Positions 24,910-33,300 of a stretch of 64,000 nt of DNA are shown one piece after another; within the stretch, counting starts at the first letter, position 1, and each line of letters opens with the position of its first letter. Source of the stretch: Hyphomicrobiales bacterium (lineage in GTDB: Bacteria; Pseudomonadota; Alphaproteobacteria; Rhizobiales; Rhizobiaceae); the NCBI GenBank assembly GCA_900469625.1, contig UBXV01000027.1, positions 91,019-155,018 of the forward strand, read 5' to 3'. The notes below the pieces were generated by a model. The model ran no database searches and had not been told where the DNA came from. It saw only the letters and a program-made list of their open reading frames with translations. The translations under genes and the position numbers were made by a program.

Positions 24910-24956
24910 TCAGGCATCCGACCGCCGCTGTCGCGGCACAAGAGTAGGGATCAACG

Positions 24957-25304
24957 ATGACAACGCGCCGACTTCACCTGGACACGTTCACGCTCTTTTT
25001 CGAGGCTCCATTCGTGATGGCACTTCGGCTGCACGAGATGCAGATGGCGGCCCTGACCGGCAAGAGCCAGGATTCGACCGAGATCACCCGCATGGTTTCG
25101 GAGAAGGTCGCGGCCACCGCCGAGAGCGCGATGGCGGTGAACATGGCACTCTGGCGCGCCGCCTTCGACAACACGATGCGGCTGATGACCGGCGGCAACG
25201 CGTCGTTCGGCCTGGGCGGCACGGCGATCGCCGCCGCCGCGCTCAAGCCCTACGGCACACGCGTGCGCGGCAATGCACGGCGGCTGTCGCGCAAATCGTC
25301 GTGA
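24957..25304 (+). CDS. hypothetical protein in the one-carbon operon, 115 residues
   Basis: ATG 24957 with AGGGATCA upstream. Helical, Ala/Met-rich: FFEAPFVMALRLHEMQMAALTG, MVSEKVAATAESAMAVNMALWRAAFDN, and a basic tail. The pattern is reminiscent of phasin-like amphipathic helices, but this is a weak resemblance. A CCCGCGGG inverted repeat (25314-25336) follows. Located between the methyltransferase and reactivase genes. Function unknown. Confidence 0.65.
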   Translation: MTTRRLHLDTFTLFFEAPFVMALRLHEMQMAALTGKSQDSTEITRMVSEKVAATAESAMAVNMALWRAAFDNTMRLMTGGNASFGLGGTAIAAAALKPYGTRVRGNARRLSRKSS

Positions 25305-25501
25305 ACCGATAGGCCCGCGGGCGCACAACCCGCGGGAAATGATGCTCGCAGATCTTTCCATGTCGGGATCTGACAACTATCAGGCTGCATTCCGGTGCAG
25401 TCTGGAGCCGTTTACCCGTGCTTGGGCTCACCAGCCGAAGCGGGCTTTAGGAAAGACAGAACAGAATGCGCATCGAAGGCACTTCCGAGATCGAGACCAA
25501 C

Positions 25502-27538
25502 ATGACCGAAGCCGCGCATACGGATCCCCTCGTTCTGTTCATGCCGTCGGGCAAGCGCGGCCGGTTTCCGGTCGGAACCCCGGTGCTCGATGCCGCCCGC
25601 TCGCTCGGCGTCTATGTCGAAAGCGTATGCGGCGGCCGCGCCACCTGCGGACGCTGTCAGATCGAGGTGCAGGAAGGCAACTTCGCCAAGCACAAGATCG
25701 TCTCCTCCAACGATCATATCTCGCCGCTCGGCCCCAAGGAGCAGCGCTACGCCTCCGTGCGCGACCTGCCGGACGGGCGGCGCCTGTCCTGTTCCGCCCA
25801 GATCCTCGGCGATCTCGTCATCGACGTGCCGCAGGACACCGTCATCAACGCGCAGGTGGTGCGCAAGGCTGCCACCGACCGCGTGATCGAGCGCAACGCC
25901 GCCATCCAGCTCTGCTATGTCGAGGTCGACGAGCCCGACATGCACAAGCCGCTCGGCGATCTCGACCGCCTCAAGGTGATGCTGGAAAAGGACTGGGGCT
26001 GGAAGGATCTGCTGATCGCGCCGCACCTGATCCCGCAGGTACAGGGCATCCTGCGCAAGGGCAATTTTGCCGTCACCGCCGCCATCCACCGCGACATGGA
26101 TTCATCGCGCCCCTTCATCGTCGGCCTGTGGCCGGGCCTGAAGAACGAGGCCTATGGCATCGCCTGCGACATCGGCTCGACGACCATCGCCATGCATCTC
26201 GTCTCGCTGCTGTCGGGCCGTATCGTCGGCTCGTCGGGCACCTCGAACCCGCAGATCCGCTTCGGCGAGGATCTGATGAGCCGCGTTTCCTACGTGATGA
26301 TGAACCCGGATGGCCGCGAGGCCATGACCAAGGCGGTGCGCGAGGCGGTCAACAGCCTGATCGGCAAGGTCTGCGCCGAAGGTGAGGTCGACCGCCACGA
26401 CATTCTCGACATGGTCTTCGTCGGCAACCCGATCATGCACCATCTGTTCCTCGGCATCGACCCGACCGAACTCGGCCAGGCGCCGTTCGCGCTCGCCGTT
26501 TCCGGCGCGCTGCAGTACTGGGCGCACGAGATCGACATCGACGTCAATCGCGGCGCAAGGCTCTACATGCTGCCCTGCATCGCCGGCCATGTCGGCGCCG
26601 ATGCCGCCGGCGCCACGCTTTCCGAAGGGCCGTACCGCCAGGACAAGATGATGCTGCTCGTCGATGTCGGCACCAATGCCGAGATCGTGCTCGGCAACAG
26701 GGAGCGTGTCGTCGCCGCCTCCTCGCCGACAGGACCCGCCTTCGAGGGGGCCGAGATCTCCTCGGGCCAGCGCGCAGCACCCGGCGCCATCGAGCGCGTG
26801 CGCATCGACCCCGAAACGCTCGAGCCGCGCTTCCGCGTCATCGGCGTCGACAAGTGGTCCGATGAGGAGGGATTTGCGGAAGCCGCCGCCTCCGTCGGCG
26901 TCACCGGCATCTGCGGCTCGGCGATCATCGAGATCGTCGCCGAGATGTATCTCTCCGGCATCATCTCGCAGGACGGCGTCGTCGACGGCGCGATGGCGGC
27001 AAAAAGCCCGCGCATCATCCCGAACGGCCGCACCTTCTCCTACCTGCTGCACGAGGGCCAGCAGCGCATCACCGTGACGCAGAACGACATCCGCGCCATC
27101 CAGCTCGCGAAAGCCGCCCTTTATGCCGGCATCAAGCTGCTGATGGAAAAGCTCGATATCGACCATGTCGACACCATCCGCTTTGCCGGCGCCTTCGGCT
27201 CCTTCATCGATCCGAAATACGCCATGGTGCTGGGTCTGATCCCGGACTGCGATCTCGAGGAAGTGAAGGCCGTCGGCAATGCCGCCGGCACCGGCGCGCT
27301 GATGGCGCTCCTGAACCGCGGCCACCGCCGCGAGATCGAGCAAACCGTCAGCAAAATCGAGAAGATAGAAACGGCTCTTGAATCAAAGTTTCAGGAGCAT
27401 TTCATCAACGCCATGGCGATGCCAAACAAGGTCGACGCCTTCCCGAAGCTCTCTCAGGTCGTCACCTGGCCAGAACCCAAGGTGGCAGCGGACGATGGCG
27501 AAGGCGGCGGCCGCAGGCGCAGGCGCAGCCGGGAGTAA
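25502..27538 (+). CDS. RACo-like corrinoid reductive activator (2Fe-2S + ASKHA/DUF4445)
   Basis: 678 residues. N-terminal plant-type 2Fe-2S domain with ligands Cys43, Cys49, Cys52 and Cys97 (CGGRATCGRC ... LSC). A linker domain (about 120-220) precedes the large ASKHA ATPase domain (DUF4445), with phosphate-binding GIACDIGSTTIAMHL, VDVGTNAEIVLG and RFAGAFGSFIDP. RACo-type proteins use ATP and a low-potential electron to return Co(II) corrinoid protein to Co(I). Start could instead be ATG 25466; 25502 fits the domain start and has GAGA upstream. The C-terminal extension is Arg-rich. Last gene of the block and a key partner for the MtbC-like protein. Confidence 0.9.
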   Translation: MTEAAHTDPLVLFMPSGKRGRFPVGTPVLDAARSLGVYVESVCGGRATCGRCQIEVQEGNFAKHKIVSSNDHISPLGPKEQRYASVRDLPDGRRLSCSAQILGDLVIDVPQDTVINAQVVRKAATDRVIERNAAIQLCYVEVDEPDMHKPLGDLDRLKVMLEKDWGWKDLLIAPHLIPQVQGILRKGNFAVTAAIHRDMDSSRPFIVGLWPGLKNEAYGIACDIGSTTIAMHLVSLLSGRIVGSSGTSNPQIRFGEDLMSRVSYVMMNPDGREAMTKAVREAVNSLIGKVCAEGEVDRHDILDMVFVGNPIMHHLFLGIDPTELGQAPFALAVSGALQYWAHEIDIDVNRGARLYMLPCIAGHVGADAAGATLSEGPYRQDKMMLLVDVGTNAEIVLGNRERVVAASSPTGPAFEGAEISSGQRAAPGAIERVRIDPETLEPRFRVIGVDKWSDEEGFAEAAASVGVTGICGSAIIEIVAEMYLSGIISQDGVVDGAMAAKSPRIIPNGRTFSYLLHEGQQRITVTQNDIRAIQLAKAALYAGIKLLMEKLDIDHVDTIRFAGAFGSFIDPKYAMVLGLIPDCDLEEVKAVGNAAGTGALMALLNRGHRREIEQTVSKIEKIETALESKFQEHFINAMAMPNKVDAFPKLSQVVTWPEPKVAADDGEGGGRRRRRSRE

Positions 27539-27615
27539 CGACTGACCTCTTCCAACTCCGAGCGGACACCCCGCCGAATTGACGGCTGGACTGGTTAAAC
27601 AGTCGAGTGCGCCAT

Positions 27616-27676
27616 CCCCTTCTCCCCGCCTGCGGGAAGAAGGTCGCGGCAGCGGGATGAAGGGCGGCCGCGACGG
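27616..27676. repeat. second RIME-like element copy
   Basis: CCTTCTCCCCGCCTGCGGGAAGAAGG followed by TCGCGGCAGCGGGATGAAGG, a diverged copy of the 5482-5540 element in the same orientation. It lies after the ASKHA gene in the gap 27539-27795, which has no other recognisable feature. Confidence 0.65.
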
Positions 27677-27795
27677 CCTACGATCACGTCAAACGCCCAC
27701 CTCGCCGATCCCCCGATCAAGAAAGACGCCAACAGACCTCGCCTGCAACGTCCGGGACGGGATCAGGCAAGCGTCCGACCGAACCTTGAGAAGCC

Positions 27796-28449
27796 CTAAC
27801 CACCCAGCGCGATCGTCACGGCGACGAGCACGGCGCCGATCGCCGCCATGGCGAAGGCCATCGGCCAGGGGCTTCGGCCCATGTACTGGCCGAGCCGTGC
27901 GCCGACGGCAAAGAGCATGACGAGCGCGATGGCGTTCGAAACGCGCATGGCGACATCGATCCGCTCTATGAACAGGAAGGGAATGCTTGGCGGCAGCGTC
28001 GAGATCGCGACCAGCGCAAAGATTGCAAGCGCTGCCTTGAGGTCTGCCCCCGTGACGACGGATTGGCGGCCGGTGCGCGGCAGATCCCGGGCGCGGAGAA
28101 GCAGGGCGTCGATCTCGGGCTCGGACGCAACCAACCTGACAGTGTCGGGCAGATTGTCCAAGAACCGCTGGCGCGACCGTTCGAGCGGCTCGCGCCGGAG
28201 CGCGTCAATGAAGCCGCGGCGCCTCACCCGCTCCACCGCGTTCGTCAGCACGTGCATGACGCCGTCGACGATGCCCCAGGCGAGATTGCAGCCGAAAGCG
28301 GCAACGAGGACGGCATTGACCTTCTCGCCGCCGCCGACGGCCGCACTCATCGTGCCGGTGAAGGACAACGCCATCAGCAGCCCGAAGATGATCTCCGACA
28401 GCCGATCGATCGGATCGAGAATGCCACGCGGCCGGTCATCTTTTCCCAT
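27796..28449 (-). CDS. VIT1/CCC1-like integral membrane protein
   Basis: 217 residues with five hydrophobic segments: about 18-40 (LSEIIFGLLMALSFTGTMSAA), 45-68 (VNAVLVAAFGCNLAWGIVDGVMHVL), 138-160, 168-185 and 193-215. The first pair with GLLMALSFTGT and WGIVDG resembles the vacuolar iron transporter family (PF01988), but the cytosolic metal-binding domain is replaced by a short Arg-rich loop. Function uncertain. Convergent with the ASKHA gene. Confidence 0.65.
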   Translation of the reverse strand: MGKDDRPRGILDPIDRLSEIIFGLLMALSFTGTMSAAVGGGEKVNAVLVAAFGCNLAWGIVDGVMHVLTNAVERVRRRGFIDALRREPLERSRQRFLDNLPDTVRLVASEPEIDALLLRARDLPRTGRQSVVTGADLKAALAIFALVAISTLPPSIPFLFIERIDVAMRVSNAIALVMLFAVGARLGQYMGRSPWPMAFAMAAIGAVLVAVTIALGG

Positions 28450-28505
28450 GCCACCCCCATGGCGAAGGTCAGCGGTTCACGCAGGGACCGCGACCTGACG
28501 TTCGG

Positions 28506-29429
28506 TCAGGCCACAGCGGATGCGAGCCGAACCTCGCCCGCCTGTATCCTCAGTTCGGCGAAAGCGTCGCGGACATGGTCGGCCACAGCCAGAACCGGCG
28601 CCGACGCACTGTCGATCACCTGCAGGCCGATATCATAGTGGCCGAGATCTGGAAGACCGTCACGTTCGCCCAGTTGCACCATGTCGCCCTGGACAAGGTA
28701 ACGCGGCAGCGGCGCGATCGCGAGGCCGGCGAGAACGGCCGCACGCTGGCCCGTGGTATAGGCACTGAGAAAGGCGATGCGGAACTTGCGGCCGGCGCGC
28801 TGCAGCTTCTCCACCGCATCGGCCCGCCAGACGCAGCCATCCTCCCACATCGACACCGGCAGCGGGTCCTTGAGATGCGCATTGCCGCATTTGGCGCCGG
28901 CCCAGACCAGCTTCTCCTGCATCAGGATCTCTGCGTTCCTCGAGGACACAGCGGTCAGGCTGTTGAAGATGGCGATGTCCAGGCGATGCTCGTCGACCCG
29001 CTTGCGCATGGCGGTGCTCATGCCGATCGAAACGTCGACCGTCACGTTCGGATAGGATTCGGCAAAGCGCTTGAGTACCTCCGGCAGGATGCGCTCGCCG
29101 ACATCTTCCGGTGCCCCGACGCGCACGACGCCGTTCATGTCCGGCAGCAGGAAGCGCGACACCGTCTCGTTGTTGAGCGCCAGCAGGCGGCGGGCAAAGC
29201 CGAGCAGCAATTCGCCCTTCGGCGTCAGCGACACGGAGCGCGCATCGCGCAGGAACAGCGTACAGCCGAGCAGCTCCTCCAGCTTCTTGATCTGCATCGA
29301 GACGGCTGACGGCGTGCGGTAGACGGTCTCGGCCGCAGTGGTGAAGTTGCCGGTCTCGGCGATCGCGACAAAAGTCTTCAGCACATCCATTTCCAGAAGC
29401 GGAAGCGCGTGGCGCATCATCATGTTCAT
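28506..29429 (-). CDS. LysR-type transcriptional regulator (VtlR/LsrB-like)
   Basis: 307 residues. The N-terminal HTH (residues 14-75; EMDVLKTFVAIAETGNFTTAAETVYRTPSAVSMQIKKLEELLGCTLFLRDARSVSLTPKGE) is followed by a periplasmic-binding-like effector domain. ATG 29429 has GAGGA 7 nt upstream; the TTG at 29447 is less likely. It is divergent from a 106-residue gene and a DUF1127 gene; the shared region holds several TTTGA half-sites, suggesting autoregulation and control of these small genes. VtlR/LsrB regulators in rhizobia and Brucella activate DUF1127 genes and small RNAs, which fits. The effector is unknown. Confidence 0.85.
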   Translation of the reverse strand: MNMMMRHALPLLEMDVLKTFVAIAETGNFTTAAETVYRTPSAVSMQIKKLEELLGCTLFLRDARSVSLTPKGELLLGFARRLLALNNETVSRFLLPDMNGVVRVGAPEDVGERILPEVLKRFAESYPNVTVDVSIGMSTAMRKRVDEHRLDIAIFNSLTAVSSRNAEILMQEKLVWAGAKCGNAHLKDPLPVSMWEDGCVWRADAVEKLQRAGRKFRIAFLSAYTTGQRAAVLAGLAIAPLPRYLVQGDMVQLGERDGLPDLGHYDIGLQVIDSASAPVLAVADHVRDAFAELRIQAGEVRLASAVA

Positions 29430-29543
29430 GGCGGCATCCTCGATCAATAAAACTGAAAGAAAGGTTCACATCATTTCGTTTGATTGAACATCAGCAAAGA
29501 CCGATAGTCAAGCTGCAAGGACGCCAAAGGAAGGAAACCAGTC

Positions 29544-29864
29544 ATGTCCGCGACAGCAATGGCCTTCGCCGCCCCGCTGGACATCCGGCACGCGAGCAAG
29601 GTGAAACCGAGGATGAACCACACGCCCGAACACGTGGTGCAGATCATTACGATCACGCCTGCCCTCAAGTCCAATCCCGACGGCGATCTGGTTCTCTCAC
29701 TCCTCAACCGCGTGCAAACGCTGATCGACGGCATAGCGCGCAAACGCCAGGCAAAACGCATCGCCCGAAATCGGGTGGAAGCTTACCGCGAACTGGCGAA
29801 ACTGCCGAAGCGGGTCCGCAACGACCTCCTCTTCGGCGAGACACCAAATGATCACCAAGTTTGA
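29544..29864 (+). CDS. hypothetical basic protein, 106 residues
   Basis: ATG 29544 follows AAAGGAAGGAAACC. The first half is variable; the second half (LLNRVQTLIDGIARKRQAKRIARNRVEAYRELAKLPKRVRNDLLFGE) is helical and strongly basic and ends like DUF1127-type proteins (KLPKRVRNDLLF), so it may be a distant relative. It is divergent from the LysR gene and upstream of the DUF1127 gene. Its stop codon lies inside the inverted repeat of the next regulatory site. Confidence 0.6.
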   Translation: MSATAMAFAAPLDIRHASKVKPRMNHTPEHVVQIITITPALKSNPDGDLVLSLLNRVQTLIDGIARKRQAKRIARNRVEAYRELAKLPKRVRNDLLFGETPNDHQV

Positions 29865-29891
29865 TGAAAAACATCAAACATATTCGTTTGA
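29860..29891. promoter_or_regulatory. three-half-site TTTGA array upstream of the DUF1127 gene
   Basis: TTTGATG-N5-CATCAAA (29860-29878) overlaps TCAAAC-N6-GTTTGA (29874-29891). A related GTTTGATTGAAC is at 29478-29489, between the LysR gene and the 29544 gene. Together they look like binding sites for the adjacent LysR regulator. Confidence 0.5.
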
Positions 29892-29961
29892 ATGATGATT
29901 AGGGTTGCGACATATTCACATCGTGGTCGCGACCTCTGAGGCACTCAGAAGGAGCCATGAA

Positions 29962-30165
29962 ATGTCTACCATCCATTTTTCCCAGACCTCGGAGCGGGCA
30001 ACCTCCCACTCGTCCATCCCGGGTCTCTTCAATCTTCGTGCACGCGCCTGGGCTGCCTGGAAGCGCTTTGCCAACGAGCGTGCCCTTGAGAACCTGTCCT
30101 ACGACACGTTGAAGGACATCGGCTTTCCCTCGGTCGACGATGCGGTGCACAAGACCGAACAATGA
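29962..30165 (+). CDS. DUF1127 small protein
   Basis: 67 residues. The C-terminal half RARAWAAWKRFANERALENLSYDTLKDIGF is the arginine-rich DUF1127 motif (PF06568) with the L...L.DIG ending. Rhizobial DUF1127 proteins affect RNA turnover and carbon/phosphate metabolism and are commonly under LysR (VtlR/LsrB) control. ATG 29962 with AAGGAGCC upstream. It lies close to a LysR gene and a TTTGA operator-like array. Confidence 0.85.
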   Translation: MSTIHFSQTSERATSHSSIPGLFNLRARAWAAWKRFANERALENLSYDTLKDIGFPSVDDAVHKTEQ

Positions 30166-30216
30166 ATGACCGCGTAACCTGTTTTCGGGGACCCAAGACC
30201 CCGAGACCGAACCGCT

Positions 30217-30247
30217 GAAGGGCATCGTCGACAAGACGGTGCCCTTC
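30217..30247 (+). terminator. weak hairpin after the DUF1127 gene
   Basis: GAAGGGCA and TGCCCTTC pair over 15 nt, followed by CTGCTTTC. There is no proper T run. The rest of the gap 30166-30632 shows no gene. Confidence 0.3.
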
Positions 30248-30632
30248 CTGCTTTCGGGCCTGCTTTCTCGCTTTCGTTGGCGCTTTTCGCCCCTTCGCGG
30301 CGCTTGCCCGCCCATCGTGCCAACTTGTCCGATACCGACACCCGGCGCCCTCACCGTTCCCGCGTCGCTTTCGGCAAACACAACCCAGGGACGTTATTTC
30401 CGAAAATTGCGCATCCCTGGCGTTTCTTGTCAGATTGCGTCAGTTGCCGCGGCAAATCTGTCGCATTCCTTACAAAGACCCCCAGGCCGGCCAAGCGGTG
30501 GCTTTCAGGCCCAATGTCGCAATGCGAAATCTCTTTGCGGTCGCGGGTTTCCATGTCAGTGTCGCAAACAGACAAGCTGCACGGTATCTTCCAAGCGACG
30601 AATATACGGCATCGCCAAGCATGGGAAGCCTC

Positions 30633-31637
30633 ATGAACAAGCCCTTGACCAAAAAGCGTTCCATCGTCTTCTTCCTGGTTCCGAATTTTTCCATGCTGCC
30701 ATTTTCGGCTGCCATCGAAACGCTCCGCATCGCCAACCGCATGCTCGGTTACGAGGCCTATACCTGGCGCCTCACTTCGACCGACGGCGAGAAGGTTCTC
30801 TCTTCGAGCGGCATCGGCCTCGAGGTCAACTCGTCTCTTGCCGACGAACGCAAGTTCCTGGGCGGCGAAAACCGCCCGTCGATGGTGCTGGTCTGTTCCG
30901 GCATCTATGTCGAGGATTTCAACAACAAGTCGGTCAATGCCTGGCTTCGCGAAGTCTACAATCGCGGCGTCGCCGTCGGCAGCCTCTGTACGGGCGCCCA
31001 TGTGCTGGCCTCTGCCGGCCTGCTGACGGGCAAGCGCTGCGCCATCCACTGGGAAAACCTGCCGGGCTTCTCCGAAAACTTCCCGCAGGTCGACGTCTAT
31101 GCCGACCTCTACGAGATCGACAGCAACATCTACACCTGCGCCGGCGGCACCGCCTCGCTCGACATGATGCTGAACCTGATCGACCAGGATTTCGGCGAGA
31201 ACCTCGTCAACCGCGTCTGCGAACAGGCGCTGACCGACCGCGTGCGCGGCCCCCACGATCGCCAGCGCCTGCCGCTGCGTGCCCGCCTCGGCGTCCAGAA
31301 CGCCAAGGTACTGTCGATCATCGAGCTGATGGAGGGCAACCTGGCCGAGCCGCTGTCACTTCTGGAGATCGCCGAAGGCGCCGATCTTTCGCGCCGGCAG
31401 ATCGAGCGGCTGTTCCGCCAGGAAATGGGCCGCTCCCCCGCCCGCTATTACCTGGAGATCCGGCTCGACCGGGCTCGCCACCTGCTGATCCAGTCGTCGA
31501 TGCCGGTCGTCGAAGTGGCGGTCGCCTGCGGCTTCGTCTCCGCCTCGCACTTCTCCAAGTGTTATCGCGAACTCTACAACCGCTCGCCGCAGCAGGAGCG
31601 CGCCGACCGCAAGCTGACGCTGCAGATGGCGCGGTAA
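30633..31637 (+). CDS. GlxA-family AraC-type transcriptional regulator
   Basis: 334 residues. An N-terminal DJ-1/PfpI-like domain (about 8-185; SIVFFLVPNFSMLPFSAAIETLRIANRML, VGSLCTGAHVLASAGLLTGKRCAIHWEN with a Cys in the nucleophile-elbow position) is followed by two AraC HTH motifs (about 215-320; SLLEIAEGADLSRRQIERLFRQEMG, VVEVAVACGFVSASHFSKCYRELY). Closest known relatives (GbdR, CdhR, GlxA types) sense betaine, carnitine or amino acids. ATG 30633 behind GGGAAG; 30621 also possible. Given the betaine-related genes in this window, a quaternary-amine effector is an interesting guess. It has a good terminator. Confidence 0.85.
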   Translation: MNKPLTKKRSIVFFLVPNFSMLPFSAAIETLRIANRMLGYEAYTWRLTSTDGEKVLSSSGIGLEVNSSLADERKFLGGENRPSMVLVCSGIYVEDFNNKSVNAWLREVYNRGVAVGSLCTGAHVLASAGLLTGKRCAIHWENLPGFSENFPQVDVYADLYEIDSNIYTCAGGTASLDMMLNLIDQDFGENLVNRVCEQALTDRVRGPHDRQRLPLRARLGVQNAKVLSIIELMEGNLAEPLSLLEIAEGADLSRRQIERLFRQEMGRSPARYYLEIRLDRARHLLIQSSMPVVEVAVACGFVSASHFSKCYRELYNRSPQQERADRKLTLQMAR

Positions 31638-31661
31638 CAACTGGTGCCGCAGAAGACACGG

Positions 31662-31687
31662 AAAGGGCGGGATTATCCGCCCTTTTT
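31662..31687 (+). terminator. intrinsic terminator after the GlxA-family gene
   Basis: AAAGGGCGG and CCGCCCTTT pair over GATTAT, with a T5 run ending the stem, 25 nt after the stop codon. Confidence 0.88.
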
Positions 31688-31762
31688 GCTGACACAAGTT
31701 GCGACGAACGCGATGACGAGCCACCTTCCCGGTAGCGGCCGCCTGCCCCCTCGTTTCCGTCA

Positions 31763-31800
31763 TGCTCGGGCTTGACCCGAGCATCCAGATGCTCGGGTCC
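31763..31800. repeat. dispersed-type hairpin repeat
   Basis: ATGCTCGGG-N5-CCCGAGCAT followed by a third arm GATGCTCGGGTCC. This GCTCGGGCTTGACCCGAGC sequence type is a common rhizobial intergenic repeat. It lies in the gap 31638-32035, which holds no gene I can support. Confidence 0.55.
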
Positions 31801-32035
31801 ATCACGCAGCAAAGCGGGTTGCCAGCTCGGGCCTGAGGACGTGGCGGATCGGCACTTCAAGCATTCGCATCCAAAACCGTCTCCCCCGCAGCTCCCTCGC
31901 CTCATCGGCCTCGCTCGCGCCATGGGTGGCTTGCCCGATCGCGGATTTGCCTTGAAAGTTGCATCCTGGGAATCGCTGCGGTCGCAGCGCCTCGCTCGAA
32001 CTCGAAACACTGCACCGTCAGGAGCAACTCGCCCT

Positions 32036-32635
32036 ATGGCACCCGTGATCATCGACCCTGCAAAAGTCCGTGAATTCGTGGACAAGGAACGCTTCTACGC
32101 CTGGCTCGGAGCCAACCACGAGAGCGAAACCGAGGTCTGGATCAAGATCCACAAGGTCGGCTCAGGGCTCGCCTCGATCACGCCGAAGGAGGCGATCGAC
32201 GTGATCCTGTGCTGGGGCTGGATCGACGGCGTGCGCAAGGGCTTCGACGACAAGAGCTTCATGCAGCGCTACACCCCGCGCGGCAAGAAGAGCATCTGGA
32301 GCCAGATCAATGTCGACAATGTCGCAAGACTGATCACGGAGGGGCGCATGACCCCGCACGGATCGAAAGAGGTCGAGGCCGCCAAGGCCGACGGCCGCTG
32401 GGACCGCGCCTATGGCAGCGGCAAGGACATGAAGATCCCCGACGACCTGCAGGCCGCAATCGACGCCGAGCCTGAGGCGAAGGCGATGCTGGCGAAACTC
32501 AGCGCCCAGAACCGTTTCGCGCTAGCCTTCCGCACCCACAACATGAAGACGGAGGCGGGGCGCAAAAAGAAGATCGAGACCTTCGTCGCGATGCTGAAGC
32601 GCGGCGAGACCATCTATCCGCAGGCGCAGAAATAG
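32036..32635 (+). CDS. YdeI/OmpD-associated family protein
   Basis: 199 residues matching the YdeI family: FYAWLGANHESETEVWIKIHKVGSG, ITPKEAIDVILCWGWIDGVRKGFDDKSFMQRYTPRGKKSIWSQINVDNVARLITEGRMTPHG, and a C-terminal bacteriocin-protection-type helical region ending in KRGETIYPQ. RBS AGGAG 11 nt before ATG 32036. A soluble protein of unclear function; YdeI of E. coli is linked to antimicrobial peptide and stress resistance. Confidence 0.85.
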   Translation: MAPVIIDPAKVREFVDKERFYAWLGANHESETEVWIKIHKVGSGLASITPKEAIDVILCWGWIDGVRKGFDDKSFMQRYTPRGKKSIWSQINVDNVARLITEGRMTPHGSKEVEAAKADGRWDRAYGSGKDMKIPDDLQAAIDAEPEAKAMLAKLSAQNRFALAFRTHNMKTEAGRKKKIETFVAMLKRGETIYPQAQK

Positions 32636-32688
32636 CCTCTGGCGCACCGGCACTTCAGGCGACAATCTGCTCGGCTCGGTGGCTCCCC

Positions 32689-33171
32689 TCAGGCTCCGGG
32701 GCGGAAGGCGCGCTCCAGTCCGGCAATGTCGAGCTTGATCATGCCGAGCATCGCCTCGGTCGCCCGCTTGGCGCGATCACGATCGGGATGCGCGACCATA
32801 TCGCCGAGCACGCTTGGGACGATCTGCCAGCAAAGCCCCCAGCGATCGCGGATCCACCCACATTGTTCGGCTTCACCGCCGTTTTCGAGCAACGCGTTCC
32901 AGAGGCGATCGATCTCTTGCTGAGTGTCGCACTGGATCATGATCGAAAACGAATGGTTGAACGGATCAAGCGGCCCGGCCTCGAGCGCCAGGAAGTCCTG
33001 GCTGCCCAGCGTGAACTCGATCACCTTGACGCTGCCCGCCGGCCCGCTCGGCGATTCCGCCGGCATCACCGTCGTGCGCGTGATCGCTGAGCCGGGAACG
33101 AGCGAGATGTAGAATTCGACGGCCTTGAGCGCGTCCTTCTCGAACCAGAGATTTGAGACGACATTGGTCAA
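32689..33171 (-). CDS. VOC / PhnB-like protein (3-demethylubiquinone methyltransferase-like fold), TTG start
   Basis: 160 residues of the PhnB/3-dmu-9_3-mt type (PF06983): LWFEKDALKAVEFYISLVPGSAI, VIEFTLGSQDFLALEAGPLDPFNHSFSIMIQCDTQQEIDRLWNALLENGGEAEQCGWIRDRWGLCWQIVP. The start is TTG 33171 because GGAGGAG stands 7 nt upstream and the domain begins there. No methyltransferase activity should be assumed; PhnB-type proteins are mostly uncharacterised metal-binding folds. It lies alone, convergent with the YdeI-like gene. Confidence 0.85.
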   Translation of the reverse strand: MTNVVSNLWFEKDALKAVEFYISLVPGSAITRTTVMPAESPSGPAGSVKVIEFTLGSQDFLALEAGPLDPFNHSFSIMIQCDTQQEIDRLWNALLENGGEAEQCGWIRDRWGLCWQIVPSVLGDMVAHPDRDRAKRATEAMLGMIKLDIAGLERAFRPGA

Positions 33172-33300
33172 ATGCGGGCTCCTCCGTGCCAGCCTGGATC
33201 CTGCCCAGGCAACCGGAGGACGTTTCGCGGTCGGCGGATCCGACACGGGCTCAGGGTTTATTGCCTGCAAAGGCAGAAAAGATTGGCCGATCCCGGCTTT

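Noticed and set aside
32689..33171. Ubiquinone biosynthesis methyltransferase
   Set aside because: The family was once named after demethylubiquinone methyltransferase, but it is a VOC/PhnB fold with no SAM-binding motif.
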